A DNA stretch of 36,703 bases. Origin: Plakobranchus ocellatus (lineage: Eukaryota; Mollusca; Gastropoda; Plakobranchidae). The DNA lies in contig BLXT01001278.1 in the NCBI GenBank assembly GCA_019648995.1, forward strand, positions 1,826,827 to 1,863,529. The letters are read 5' to 3'. The notes under the pieces are model-generated. The model ran no database searches. It saw only the letters and a list, made by a program, of their open reading frames with translations, and was not told the origin of the DNA. The translations under genes and the position numbers were made by a program. Shown in pieces: positions 25,487 through 31,489 of this stretch (positions within the stretch are counted from its first letter, which is position 1; every line of letters begins with the position of its first letter).

Positions 25487-26084
25487 AATGATGCTATTTT
25501 CATGGTAATGCTGTTTGTGAAGTTTTAAAATATCAACCTGCGCAGCATCCATATCGAATAAATTCTTTTCCATGATTAGGCGATGACGAAGACACTACAA
25601 TTTTATCGGCAGGGAATGAGTTAGGATCCGAGAGACCAATGGGGTTGTTGCAGTCTACAGAGGGACGAAAATAGGGAGTAAATAGTTTCATTTGTTGAAT
25701 ATGGGAATAAATCTGCATTATAAGGAATAATCAGTTATCATACAGTTTATTGTATATTCTTAATGGTTTTAATTTTTTTTTTAATTCACTTTTTCATTTT
25801 TGGTACACTCTCAATGACTTTAAGAAAAACCTACACGATTCTACGGCCTTTATCCAATTATATCCATCCTTTACTTTGGAAAAAACTATAAGATAAATAT
25901 GAAAGTGAAGTTTTTGAAAGTGCAGCCCATGACGTTCACATGAAAGCAAAATATCTTAAATGAACGATCTCTATCGCACTTAAGAATACTTACGAAGGTC
26001 ATCTACTGTGAAACATATCCCGAAAAGACTCCATGTCAGAAGTAAAGCAAGACGAAATCCGTTGCTGTGAATGTTATGCAACAT
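262..26084 (-). CDS. Large multi-exon secreted F5/8C-EGF-LamG protein, 5' part (30 exons, 3' end off the window)
   Basis: Exons in coding order: 26084-25994, 25654-25538, 24891-24671, 23844-23697, 23280-23176, 22326-22089, 21714-21544, 20897-20668, 20111-19968, 19378-19265, 18333-18233, 17613-17506, 17200-17056, 15998-15897, 14004-13699, 13041-12508, 12067-11670, 10761-10583, 10183-10080, 9727-9283, 8793-8558, 8172-7906, 7673-7528, 7043-6830, 6277-6128, 5183-4965, 3693-2791, 2044-1857, 1093-933, 406-262. Together they make 2210 codons without a stop, and all 29 junctions agree in phase. Approximate residues: signal peptide 1-26, F5/8C 32-190, EGF 193-227, LamG-1 228-440, linker 441-488, F5/8C 490-642, EGF 645-678, LamG-2 679-958, LamG-3 959-1185, LamG-4 1186-1412, LamG-5 with linker 1413-1671, linker 1672-1744, LamG-6 1745-2045, LamG-7 from 2046. 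F5/8C and LamG families bind glycans, lipids or matrix, so an extracellular adhesion or recognition role is inferred. Introns are 232-1892 nt; apart from the repeats listed separately I see nothing in them. Splice sites were chosen by eye from consensus, phase and repeat homology. Confidence 0.85.
933..1093 (-). CDS. Exon 29: LamG-7, disulfide segment and SGG core
   Basis: It encodes [19 protein letters not shown], then [18 protein letters not shown]. This is the same C-x6-C and SGG...GI.LLY series as the other repeats. The donor CG|GTAAGT (phase 2) is preferred over the internal GGAG|GTGAGG because it keeps the GITLLY strand and fits exon 30. Confidence 0.82.
1857..2044 (-). CDS. Exon 28: Thr-rich linker and start of LamG-7
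   Basis: It starts [15 protein letters not shown], then [20 protein letters not shown] and NKYIR. The short Thr-rich head followed by lead strands resembles exon 22. Acceptor TTTCCAG, donor CGA|GTAAGT, phase 0. Confidence 0.78.
2694..2699 (-). terminator. AATAAA downstream of the exon 27 read-through stop
   Basis: An AATAAA lies about 70 nt after the TAA that ends the frame of exon 27 if its donor is not used. It could support a shorter transcript. AATAAA is common by chance in this AT-rich sequence. Confidence 0.3.
2791..3693 (-). CDS. Exon 27: LamG-6 encoded by one 903-nt exon
   Basis: The whole unit lies in one exon. It has an N-terminal stretch with [20 protein letters not shown] with GFTLQVDV, then about 65 hydrophilic residues rich in Glu, Lys, Arg and Ser. 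The fold continues with [46 protein letters not shown] and FIWM. The frame runs to a TAA at 2768. I end the exon at CAG|GTTTCT (phase 1) because LamG ends there and the next exon fits. Ending at the TAA is the alternative. Confidence 0.78.
3990..4059. repeat. (AT)n microsatellite followed by a T run
   Basis: About 55 bp of alternating AT with small interruptions, then about 14 T, in the 1.27-kb intron between exons 26 and 27. The rest of that intron (3694-4964) shows nothing recognisable. Confidence 0.95.
4965..5183 (-). CDS. Exon 26: Ser/Thr-rich linker
   Basis: A 73-codon phase 1-1 exon with no globular signature, rich in Thr, Ser and Pro (for example [13 protein letters not shown]), probably O-glycosylated. 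It separates LamG-5 from LamG-6. Donor CCAG|GTAGGC. Confidence 0.78.
6128..6277 (-). CDS. Exon 25: LamG-5, C-terminal strands
   Basis: It encodes [20 protein letters not shown] and [15 protein letters not shown], matching LGKSPGKDG...[12 protein letters not shown] of exon 21. The donor GAAC|GTAATA is weak but preserves the phase-1 module boundary. Without it the frame would stop about eight codons later. Confidence 0.75.
6830..7043 (-). CDS. Exon 24: LamG-5, middle strands
   Basis: It reads [20 protein letters not shown], then a [20 protein letters not shown] run, the LamG W[YH]xVxxxWxxxGxLxxxxN core. This copy has SNG rather than SSGG. Ends in phase 1 (TCAG|GTGAAA). Confidence 0.83.
7528..7673 (-). 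CDS. Exon 23: LamG-5, disulfide segment
   Basis: It encodes [19 protein letters not shown], then [13 protein letters not shown]. The CLDDVTSC octamer is identical to that of LamG-4. Ends in phase 0 with a GTAACT donor. Confidence 0.83.
7906..8172 (-). CDS. Exon 22: APPTTSV-repeat linker and start of LamG-5
   Basis: It opens with a Pro-rich stretch, then four perfect copies of a 7-residue unit APPTTSV, then Thr-rich sequence. It leads into [14 protein letters not shown], the lead strand seen in the other LamG units. Phase 1-1; donor GCAG|GTAAAA. Confidence 0.82.
8049..8139 (-). repeat. Coding 21-bp minisatellite (4 perfect copies)
   Basis: The unit gttggaggagctacgcttgt plus c (plus strand) is repeated four times without a mismatch, followed by a 7-nt partial copy. 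Read on the minus strand it encodes APPTTSV. It lies wholly inside exon 22, and the unit length is a multiple of three, so copy-number change would keep the frame. Confidence 0.95.
8558..8793 (-). CDS. Exon 21: LamG-4, C-terminal strands
   Basis: It encodes [20 protein letters not shown], a proline-rich loop, then [11 protein letters not shown] and [18 protein letters not shown]. This is a complete LamG ending in one exon, where LamG-3 uses two. Donor AAAA|GTAATG, phase 1. Confidence 0.82.
9283..9727 (-). CDS. Exon 20: LamG-4, N-terminal and middle
   Basis: It carries [48 protein letters not shown] and LRFWVK. It is the closest relative of exon 17, including the SSGG[DE]LLNSTG[IV]SLYY run. 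It ends inside a Trp codon (TG|G, phase 2), the same junction as in LamG-1. Confidence 0.85.
10080..10183 (-). CDS. Exon 19: LamG-3, final strand
   Basis: It encodes [20 protein letters not shown] and CGD, equivalent to [14 protein letters not shown]...GC at the end of exon 21. It closes the LamG unit in phase 1 with a GTGAGT donor. Confidence 0.82.
10583..10761 (-). CDS. Exon 18: LamG-3, C-terminal strands
   Basis: It encodes [20 protein letters not shown], then [18 protein letters not shown] and HIAR, the typical LamG W[YH]xxxxSW...G..L.LDG and LGR ending. The acceptor CCCAAAG is preceded by a tract overlapping the first copy of an intronic tandem repeat. Ends in phase 2. Confidence 0.82.
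10790..11170. repeat. Intronic tandem triplication, unit about 130 bp
   Basis: Three direct copies start at 10790, 10910 and 11041 (about 120, 131 and 130 bp), each running from gatagtga[cg]ctgctaaataa to gtaatatatcctagaa. The first copy is shorter and more diverged. It starts 29 nt from exon 18, at the edge of the pyrimidine tract of its acceptor. Confidence 0.92.
11290..11402. repeat. (CT)n/(AT)n compound microsatellite
   Basis: About 55 bp of CT-rich repeat passes directly into about 57 bp of AT repeat. It lies in the intron between exons 17 and 18, beside the 130-bp tandem repeats. Confidence 0.95.
11670..12067 (-). CDS. Exon 17: LamG-3, N-terminal and middle
   Basis: It contains the full early LamG signature: [49 protein letters not shown] and FWVKDGVW. 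It is strikingly close to exon 20 (LamG-4). A basic KKSSKPK segment opens the exon. Ends in phase 0 at TTTGG|GTGAGC. Confidence 0.85.
12508..13041 (-). CDS. Exon 16: LamG-2, C-terminal half with mucin-like insert
   Basis: A 534-nt phase 1-1 exon. It starts GLTLVYD (the GI.LYY strand), then [19 protein letters not shown], the W...SW.....L..DG strands. After LLLGG comes an insert of roughly 60-85 residues rich in Thr, Ser and Pro (for example [19 protein letters not shown]) and a CLGC motif. The fold then resumes with [20 protein letters not shown], matching the end of exon 8. Confidence 0.82.
13699..14004 (-). CDS. Exon 15: LamG-2, N-terminal half
   Basis: It carries the repeat signature [16 protein letters not shown] and GFTVIVEV, followed by [10 protein letters not shown]. 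It is rich in NxT/S sequons near the start (NNTIT, NNSIT, GNVT). Phase 1-1, donor CAAG|GTAATC. Confidence 0.82.
14005..15896. other. Longest intron (between exons 14 and 15), no recognisable content
   Basis: 1892 nt of AT-rich sequence without long open frames, clear repeats or RNA genes that I can see. Confidence 0.6.
15897..15998 (-). CDS. Exon 14: second EGF-like domain
   Basis: A single 34-residue EGF module in one phase 1-1 exon, with six cysteines (CAPKYC, CQNNGTC, CKC and the last C before ELT) and a GYYGNRC turn. Like the first EGF it ends in C-x-L-T before a GTAAGT donor. Confidence 0.9.
16320..16456 (-). mobile_element. Probable tRNA-derived SINE
   Basis: On the minus strand there is a good pol III B-box (GGTTTGAGTCC, within 16379-16391). 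About 45 nt before it lies an A-box-like segment (TTGCACAGAGG, within 16428-16444) followed by ATAACG. This order and spacing are those of a tRNA gene head. The segment between does not fold as an obvious intact tRNA, and the sequence continues into an unrelated tail, so a SINE is likelier than a tRNA gene. It sits in the intron between exons 13 and 14. Confidence 0.55.
16499..16647. repeat. (CAGA)n and (GATA)n microsatellites
   Basis: An imperfect CAGA/AGAA stretch is followed from 16574 by about 18 perfect GATA units. It adjoins the SINE-like element. Long open frames here on both strands are a product of the repeat. Confidence 0.95.
16751..16801. repeat. (AG)n microsatellite
   Basis: About 25 uninterrupted AG units, in the same intron as the GATA array. 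Confidence 0.95.
17056..17200 (-). CDS. Exon 13: second F5/8C domain, C-terminal part
   Basis: It encodes [32 protein letters not shown] and a closing GC. It aligns with exon 4, and its 5' junction falls at the same place and phase (0) as exon 3/4. It ends in phase 1 at GACG|GTAAAA. Confidence 0.83.
17506..17613 (-). CDS. Exon 12: second F5/8C domain, middle
   Basis: A phase 0-0 exon of 36 codons reading VPERVDK ... [11 protein letters not shown]. It corresponds to the [10 protein letters not shown] strand in exon 3. The donor is GGG|GTAATT. Confidence 0.75.
18233..18333 (-). CDS. Exon 11: second F5/8C domain, spike and core strand
   Basis: It encodes [20 protein letters not shown], a clear F5/8C W-C ... 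W(L/I)Q motif. It ends AVSFQ in phase 0. The equivalent part of the first F5/8C domain continues without this intron. Confidence 0.85.
19265..19378 (-). CDS. Exon 10: second F5/8C domain, N-terminal part
   Basis: It reads [10 protein letters not shown], then [12 protein letters not shown], the F5/8C opening in near-textbook form. It closes with AGCCQ, matching GCCAG of exon 2 at the same intron position and phase (1). The acceptor is TTTCCAG and the donor CAAG|GTACTT. Confidence 0.85.
19968..20111 (-). CDS. Exon 9: Thr/Pro-rich linker
   Basis: This phase 1-1 exon of 48 codons is dominated by Thr, Pro, Ala and Ser (for example [18 protein letters not shown]) and is likely O-glycosylated. It separates the first F5/8C-EGF-LamG cassette from the second. 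No globular domain is visible. Confidence 0.8.
20668..20897 (-). CDS. Exon 8: LamG-1, C-terminal strands
   Basis: It begins [19 protein letters not shown], the LamG [WY]xxxxxSWxxxxG strand pair, and ends ANRAGLTR. That ending resembles the RAGLTSKV reading at the end of exon 16 (LamG-2). The donor is AGGC|GTAAGT, phase 1. Confidence 0.82.
21544..21714 (-). CDS. Exon 7: LamG-1, middle strands
   Basis: It encodes [21 protein letters not shown], matching the SSGG...GI.LYY core of the other repeats, then TQAWVV and SNRW. It ends inside the Trp codon (TG|G), exactly as LamG-4 does after exon 20. Phase 2-2. Confidence 0.82.
22089..22326 (-). CDS. Exon 6: LamG-1, N-terminal strands
   Basis: It carries the repeat hallmarks of this gene's LamG units: a lead strand [14 protein letters not shown], then CVADLDNC followed by GFTITV. 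This fits the LamG/concanavalin-A-like fold of the LamG_3 type. The donor TAG|GTTCGT is non-standard but keeps phase 2. Confidence 0.8.
22525..22711. mobile_element. Possible small MITE-like element
   Basis: A 187-bp segment begins CAGGGCCGAATCAAGA and ends in a sequence whose reverse complement is CAGCGCCTAATCCTGG, matching at 11 of 16 positions. It is somewhat richer in GC than the surrounding intron. Possible flanking repeats (ctggt / gtggt) are imperfect. The family is not identified. Confidence 0.35.
23176..23280 (-). CDS. Exon 5: first EGF-like domain
   Basis: This phase 1-1 exon holds exactly one EGF module of 35 residues. Its six cysteines have EGF spacing (CPANFC, CKNGGVC, then CDC and a final C before QLT) and the usual GYFG turn. 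I see no calcium-binding DxD/E consensus. Acceptor CACAG and donor GTAAGT are canonical. Confidence 0.9.
23697..23844 (-). CDS. Exon 4: first F5/8C domain, C-terminal part
   Basis: This encodes [19 protein letters not shown], a segment [11 protein letters not shown], and CFRLELC. It matches the F5/8C end, where a hydrophobic RI.P strand is followed by the closing Cys of the domain disulfide. It starts in phase 0 and ends in phase 1 (TCAG|GTGCTT). Confidence 0.85.
24063..24357. repeat. Trinucleotide repeat tract with assembly gap
   Basis: ATA/ATG/GAT repeats lead into a run of 78 N (24184-24261), then ATT and GTT repeats. The true length is unknown. It lies in the intron between exons 3 and 4. 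Confidence 0.95.
24184..24261. other. Assembly gap (78 N)
   Basis: A run of N inside a trinucleotide repeat. It does not touch an exon. Confidence 1.
24671..24891 (-). CDS. Exon 3: first F5/8C domain, central part
   Basis: This encodes 74 residues containing [20 protein letters not shown]. It corresponds to the F5/8C core, in which a Trp-Cys spike is followed by a strand matching the family's WLQVDLG. It ends in phase 0 at a GTTAGC donor. The second F5/8C copy splits this segment over two exons. Confidence 0.85.
25411..25487. repeat. (GAT)n microsatellite
   Basis: About 25 uninterrupted TGA/GAT units in the intron between exons 2 and 3, about 50 bp from exon 2. Confidence 0.95.
25538..25654 (-). 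CDS. Exon 2: first F5/8C (discoidin) domain, N-terminal part
   Basis: This phase 1-1 exon encodes 39 residues opening with [10 protein letters not shown] and a [12 protein letters not shown] stretch. That is the typical F5/8C start: Cys, Pro-hydrophobic-Gly, then the SxSSxxS strand. It ends in a GCCAG motif that recurs at the same place in the second copy (exon 10). The donor CAG|GTTGAT is weak but is the one that joins in frame to the next exon. Confidence 0.8.
25994..26084 (-). CDS. Exon 1: start codon and signal peptide
   Basis: The start ATG gives a short N-region ending in Arg, a hydrophobic core ([14 protein letters not shown]) and a likely cleavage site near FT|VDD, so the product enters the secretory pathway. 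The exon ends in a consensus GTAAGT donor in phase 1. An out-of-frame ATG lies 6 nt upstream. A TTACCCTCAG|G acceptor-like site about 20 nt further upstream (about 26105) hints that the 5' UTR is itself spliced. Confidence 0.85.
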
Positions 26085-26090
26085 TGTGCA
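26078..26090 (-). promoter_or_regulatory. Overlapping upstream ATG before the main start
   Basis: An ATG at 26090 opens a five-codon frame in a different phase that overlaps the start codon of the large gene and stops just after it (the TAA extends to about 26073). Such an overlapping uORF can lower translation of the main frame, but whether it lies in the mRNA depends on the unknown 5' end. Confidence 0.45.
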
Positions 26091-29000
26091 TTATCTGCCT
26101 CTCTTGCCTGAGGGTAAAATAATAATAAGGCCATGTAAACTTGTTATGAAGCAATCTGCTTGTGCTAGCTCTCTAACTTCTTTCTTCTGGAACAGACATT
26201 GGCGATGCTTTAACCACTCAAAGCTGTTCTCAGTTAACCTTATAAAGTTGTTATTGCTACCATTACTATTGCCCATGAGTTAAGACTTTCAATCAAAGTT
26301 ATTCTCTGTCTAACTACTGCGTTTGCCTTCAATATTTGCGAAAAAAAAACCCCAGCTATATCCAATCTCTCATGTATGGTCAAACATAAATTTGCAAAAA
26401 AAAAAAAAAAACAAAAACAAAAAAACGAGTAGAAGTTAAAAACTGAAAGTCAGTGCGTCAAATGGTTAAGTTGGAGACCAGAACTGAAATATTAATGCTT
26501 TCATTATTAAGCACGTTGACAATATAAAGACAAAGGAGATATGGCCTGTTCATGAAGGCCATCAATGCTGCGATTTCTAGATCCTCTTTGTCTTCTATGT
26601 ACTGTAGATGCGAGCTCATAAGATGTCAAAAATCAAGGTGAAGGTTGCTGTGTTAAAAGCGCGCTTCTTTATTTTACTTTTTTTTCCAGTGGAAGGGATT
26701 CAATATATGATATAGAAAAGAAGGCTTCAAAATCTATTATAAATTACAGACTTTAAACTTATTTTGAACAACAAATGTTTTGATTTCTTTCTTTCTTTTT
26801 TTTGGCTTTTTTTTTTAAACCGAAATCAAATAATTCTATCTTTCTATCTCTGATTTTGTATAATTACAGCAGTCGATTGGTGCAATCATAATGATATTAA
26901 AGACCTTTTTTGTCAGTCAAGTTTGTTCACTTCCATCTTCTTTCGGTCAACATAATTGGCCCCGCCATATCATAACTTTTTTTTTTCAAGCGGCATCAGG
27001 GTAATCAAACTCTGTGTCTTCGGCTCTAAAACGTAGACATTCTTCATAATTAAATTTATAGCATCTTCTTTAATACGTTTAATATTTTGTTGAGTTCTTG
27101 CTTCATAAGGCCCGCCGCTGTTTAATGCACTCATTTATTAGAGTGCAATGCACAAATGTATACTCGATTATCTATTAAACATTCCTTCATGACATGCTAT
27201 CAAGGCTGCAAACTGCTCGGGTTTCTAGAGAATTCGTCTGACAAATGGGTTATAAGATGAGCCTTGATGCGTCTTTCAGATTTGATGGGTTTACTGTGAG
27301 ATTGTACCTATTAGTTGGTTTTGGCGCTCACAAATGGCTTAGTAGATGCGCAAGATAATCTCCTGCTATGTTGATTTCGCATTGAAAGGTCCATAATGAA
27401 AACAGATACCCAAAGTCGTAAACAGCAACAAAGTATGAATGCTTACACCCCAAGATCTTTAATAAGAGTTTGCTCATCTTATTATCTAATATTGCGTCAG
27501 GCATAGTTTATTTGATAATTGTACACATTAACCCACGGTTTTGTGGGCAAACATGTTCATGAAATTGTAAAAGATGCCCATCCATTGCACACTTGCCACA
27601 AACAAAAAGAATGTTGAATACTTGTGACATAGCTTTTATATTTTTCCTCAAAATATTGACTTCCCTTAGGCCTATTTAGAGTCATAAGAGATTTTGCCAC
27701 GAAAGATACTTTTTTTTCTTCCTCAGGTCATTCCATTGTTATCGAATCGTGACTTCAGCACTTTAAATCAGTGTACCGTGCCTGTGTGGCTGACGTATAT
27801 CAATCTTAGCAGGGGCAAGAATATCAATGTCGAGACTTGTATACGCCCATACAAATAGAGATTATCAGATAAGGTGAGAACAGTGATCTTTTGTTGGTTG
27901 CCAAGGGCAGTTGTGGCCTCCACAGAATGCAGCGATATAATAAGCTAAAGCTGCGTTGGAGGGAGAAGGTGGCTGGAACTTTTGGCCGGACACAAAAGAC
28001 GCCATGCTATAGAAAGATAATAATTATGTTTATAAGGATAAGGGAAGAAAATTTGAACGTTAGGAAAGGAGAACCCGTGGACTGACGTCAATGACTTTTT
28101 CCAGTGGCCTGAAGTTTGAGGGAGGATAGGGTCCGAATTGTATGGCCATGGTGTCCCTAACAAATAAAAGGAGATCAGGACATTATCTCAGAAAGTCTGT
28201 CCACTATAAGTCATCACCTCAAATTACGTCACTAAATCCATTTTTTAATTTTTTTTTTCACTTGAACTGCCCACTGACCATATCCCATATACAAATTCGT
28301 TTTTATCAAGCTCAACACAGCTTAACGGATTTTCAAATTTTTATTTGTTTTTTTTCCCTTAGCTCTTAGAATGAAAAATGTAGATTTAAGTTACTCCTGG
28401 TTTGAGTTTCCATGGCGCCCTTTTCCAAGCAATGAGCTATTTATTAGTCATCTCTCGTTTCTGTATCTTTTTAAGGTTAAAAATTACGGGCGCTTCTTAA
28501 CGCAGATTTCTCCTCATGGTGCAGGTTGTATATCTTGGGTTATCTTTTTTTTTTAATGTTTGTTACGATTCATGCAACAAGTTATACGACAGATGAGATA
28601 AAAAAAAAATGTAAACAATCCAAAATATCTGGTGTCATAAAAATCTGTGAAGTACAGTTCTTGTTTATTTTGATATGATAGCGAATAAGTAATCCACTTT
28701 TTAGCTCTAATTGCTTCCTTTGCTTTGAAGTTGTTTTTGACAATTTTTTTGTCATGCATCCCGTGATCAATAAATATCGATGGGTAACAGATTTTGCCTG
28801 GGTTATTTTTTTTTATCTTTTTTATTGTTTCATCTGCCCTTTTTCTGACATATTGAAAGAAGCACTTTCTTCAAATTGCTTTTGAAAAAGTTTAATCGTC
28901 TGTAGCAGGTCACTTTTTTTTATCAAGTGTAGAAGAAGACAACAGTCGTCAACTTGAAATTATCTATAATGGTACTGTACACGTAATTTTTAGTTCTCAA

Positions 29001-30410
29001 ATGGTTTCTTCTTTACTTATATTATAGCTCAGTAGCCATTGCATCTTTTGGACCCTAGATGTTATATCATTCCTAATGCTTCCTAAGTGATGATCGAGCC
29101 CATTTTTAATTTTCCTTCCGTTATAATTCATGTGCTCTTAAAATGCATACATAGCAGGCAAAGAAAATCAAACACAATATCTTGTATTTGTTCCTCTTAT
29201 CCGCACATTTCTATTTATTTTTTTATTATTATTATTTGTACGATTATTAGGAGATACTAATGCACAGCATATGAACAGGAGATCTGTTGCAGGCGTGATT
29301 TTGTTTGACAAAAGTAAGTCAATATCGCTCGCACAGTCTTGCAAGCAAGACGTCGAAAATGGTTCAACTTGCAAATTATAAGTTGCATGTTAGTTACCTT
29401 GAACACAAAGAAAAGATTGCTTTGCGGAAATAATGAATAATACATTAATGTTTTCTTATTACAAGATCTATACCAGGTTCAGTATTTTTAGACATTTTCT
29501 AAGCCTAGCTTAACAATGCAAGTCTTATAATTCCGTATCTCTTTTAATGAATAGGCAAGGTGACTGCAAAGATTATCTCCTGATTGTTTGCACAAATGCA
29601 GAGGTGATAGAGATTTTGAAAAATCTTGTTTTTTTTAATCGTTTAAATGTTTGACTTGAAATCGAAACAGATTACGTTCAGCACTGAGTTTCATCTAGAT
29701 TATATCTACTTCTAAAATAAAAAGAAACTGTTTGCAAGTACTTGCCTGACCTGTCAATACATTCTCATAATTTGTTTGTTTTTTTTACAAAATGTGAATT
29801 TTCAATTTGAGAATTGTGTATTATAGTTTGACTGTAAGTCCTATTTATTTTATATTTATGTAGATATGTGTGAAAATTATAATTATTTATGCTTTAGAAT
29901 ATTGAATCACTAACCTTTGTGGTCGTATCCCTGGTCAATATTTAAAAGACAGCCGCTCGCTGCCTCAACTGACTTTAAAACTCCCTATCTCAGATATTCG
30001 AGGGAAAGCGGTGTTATCAAATAACCAGTTTATATATGCCGGTAACATAGTGGAGCCAAAACCTGTAGGCGTTGGGTGGACACAAAGTTAGGTTCCACCT
30101 AGCAAATCTGGAGTGCTTATCTCTGGGAGGATAGACAATTACCCGAAGGACAAAAGCGGTCACTTCTTGCAGGAACTCTCATTGAAATGTCTCTCAAGGC
30201 TTTAAGAACTGCCGCTGCGTATGGTTATTGAATATCCAGGGACTTTTAGATTCGAACTCCAACATTAAACAGGCTTTTGAATCAGATATGCAGAAATTTT
30301 TTCAAGATGTTTCATGTCATTATACTGAAGACACCATAATAAACACGAAACATATTAATGTGTTAGTGTTTTGTTTCCCTTTTTGCTCCTATTCGTTTAA
30401 GTTTGGTTTT
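26085..30410. other. Upstream region of the F5/8C-EGF-LamG gene, no gene recognised
   Basis: This 4.3-kb AT-rich stretch lies 5' of the start codon and should hold the promoter and 5' UTR. Open frames are below about 75 codons and show no family signature. I could not fix a TATA box or transcription start; TATA-like and T-rich strings are too common here to count. Confidence 0.6.
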
Positions 30411-30481
<71 letters not shown>

Positions 30482-30495
30482 ATTGTTGTTGTTTT
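30411..30495. repeat. (TTG)n microsatellite
   Basis: About 23 uninterrupted TTG units followed by a few imperfect ones. The surrounding poly-Leu and poly-Cys frames are repeat artefacts. Confidence 0.95.
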
Positions 30496-30704
30496 GTTGT
30501 TTTTATTCTCCCTCATGGAAATTGTTCACTCAAAAACAGGATGAGTCCCAAAACATTCCTGGATTTCAAATATTTAGAATATGAGAAGTTGAGGGAATAT
30601 TTTCACAAAATTGGTGTCTGCAATTTCAGAAATTAATAACATTTTATGTGATACGAGTTGATTTCAAAGGCACTTTCATCTAATCTCGATATGTGTCCCT
30701 CTTG

Positions 30705-31420
30705 TTACCCGGCGAATATCAAGGCCACAGTAGAGCCACTGATGGATAATCCTTCAAAGAAAAATGCCGTCTCTGTTACTGCACAAAACACATTTGCTTT
30801 GGGAGAATTACGTTCAAACTCGAGAATGGCGTGAGGATTCTGGACCCCCCATATTCTCACATTGGATCTGTTTACGTTTCTACTCAGGTGGAAGATTGCT
30901 TTATCACTGAAGATTATCTTTGACAGCAGATCAGGATAATTTTCCATCGACTCCTGGACAATGTGGCAAAATTCAAAGGGCGCTTCTTTGTCTCGCGGGT
31001 ATAATTTTTGGACCAGTTGCAACTTATAAGGTGTAAACCTCAAGCGTTTGCGTAAGATCTTGCACACTGTGCATTGCGGAAGCTATAACTCTTGGCTACA
31101 TATGCGTGTCGACTTCTTGGAGCTGCGAAGATAATTGTCCCTGACCCTATCGACAACTTCCTCTGACACTGCCGGGCAGCCGGAATGTCCCTTTCTCTGA
31201 TCAGAGATGCATCCTCTCTAAATGATATCATTGTACCACTTCAAAATCGACTTGTTAGAAGGTGGATTGTTTTTATGAATGTGTCTGAAAGAACGCTGCA
31301 CAATTGTACACTGTTTGGTTTTCCAAACTCCAAAACACACCAGCATTTTGGATTGGACTGCCACCTGGCGGGTAAGATACAGATTGTGAACTGGAAACAA
31401 AAATTCATCAATGTCTGCAA
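30705..31420 (-). pseudogene. Mariner-family transposase relic
   Basis: Three minus-strand frames together follow a Tc1/mariner transposase. Near 31.4-31.2 kb there is an HTH-like segment (IVQRSFRHIHKNNPPSNKSI, then LKWYND). Further on come RKRLRFTPYKLQLVQKLYPR, then IIFSDKAIFHLSRNVNRSNV, RIWGVQNPH and SPKANVFCAV, the conserved block around the first catalytic Asp. The reading frame shifts at least twice (near 31.2 and 31.05 kb). The residue after the catalytic Asp is Lys, where FSDEA is usual. The C-terminal catalytic part is missing. It is dead, and I saw no terminal inverted repeats. Confidence 0.85.
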
Positions 31421-31489
31421 CCGTAGACGCCAATTTTGTGAAAATATTCAGCCAACTTCTCATATTATGAATATTTGAAATCAAGGAGT

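Noticed and set aside
24020-25573. Poly-Ile, poly-Asp, poly-Met and poly-Ser frames
   Set aside because: They are trinucleotide repeats (and one assembly gap) in introns, not genes.
27891-28759. Short open frames of 60-75 codons upstream of the large gene
   Set aside because: The length is expected by chance and no motif, splice pattern or signal peptide supports them.
30228-30636. Poly-Leu and poly-Cys frames of 77-118 codons
   Set aside because: They come from the (TTG)n array; flanking residues match no family I recognise.
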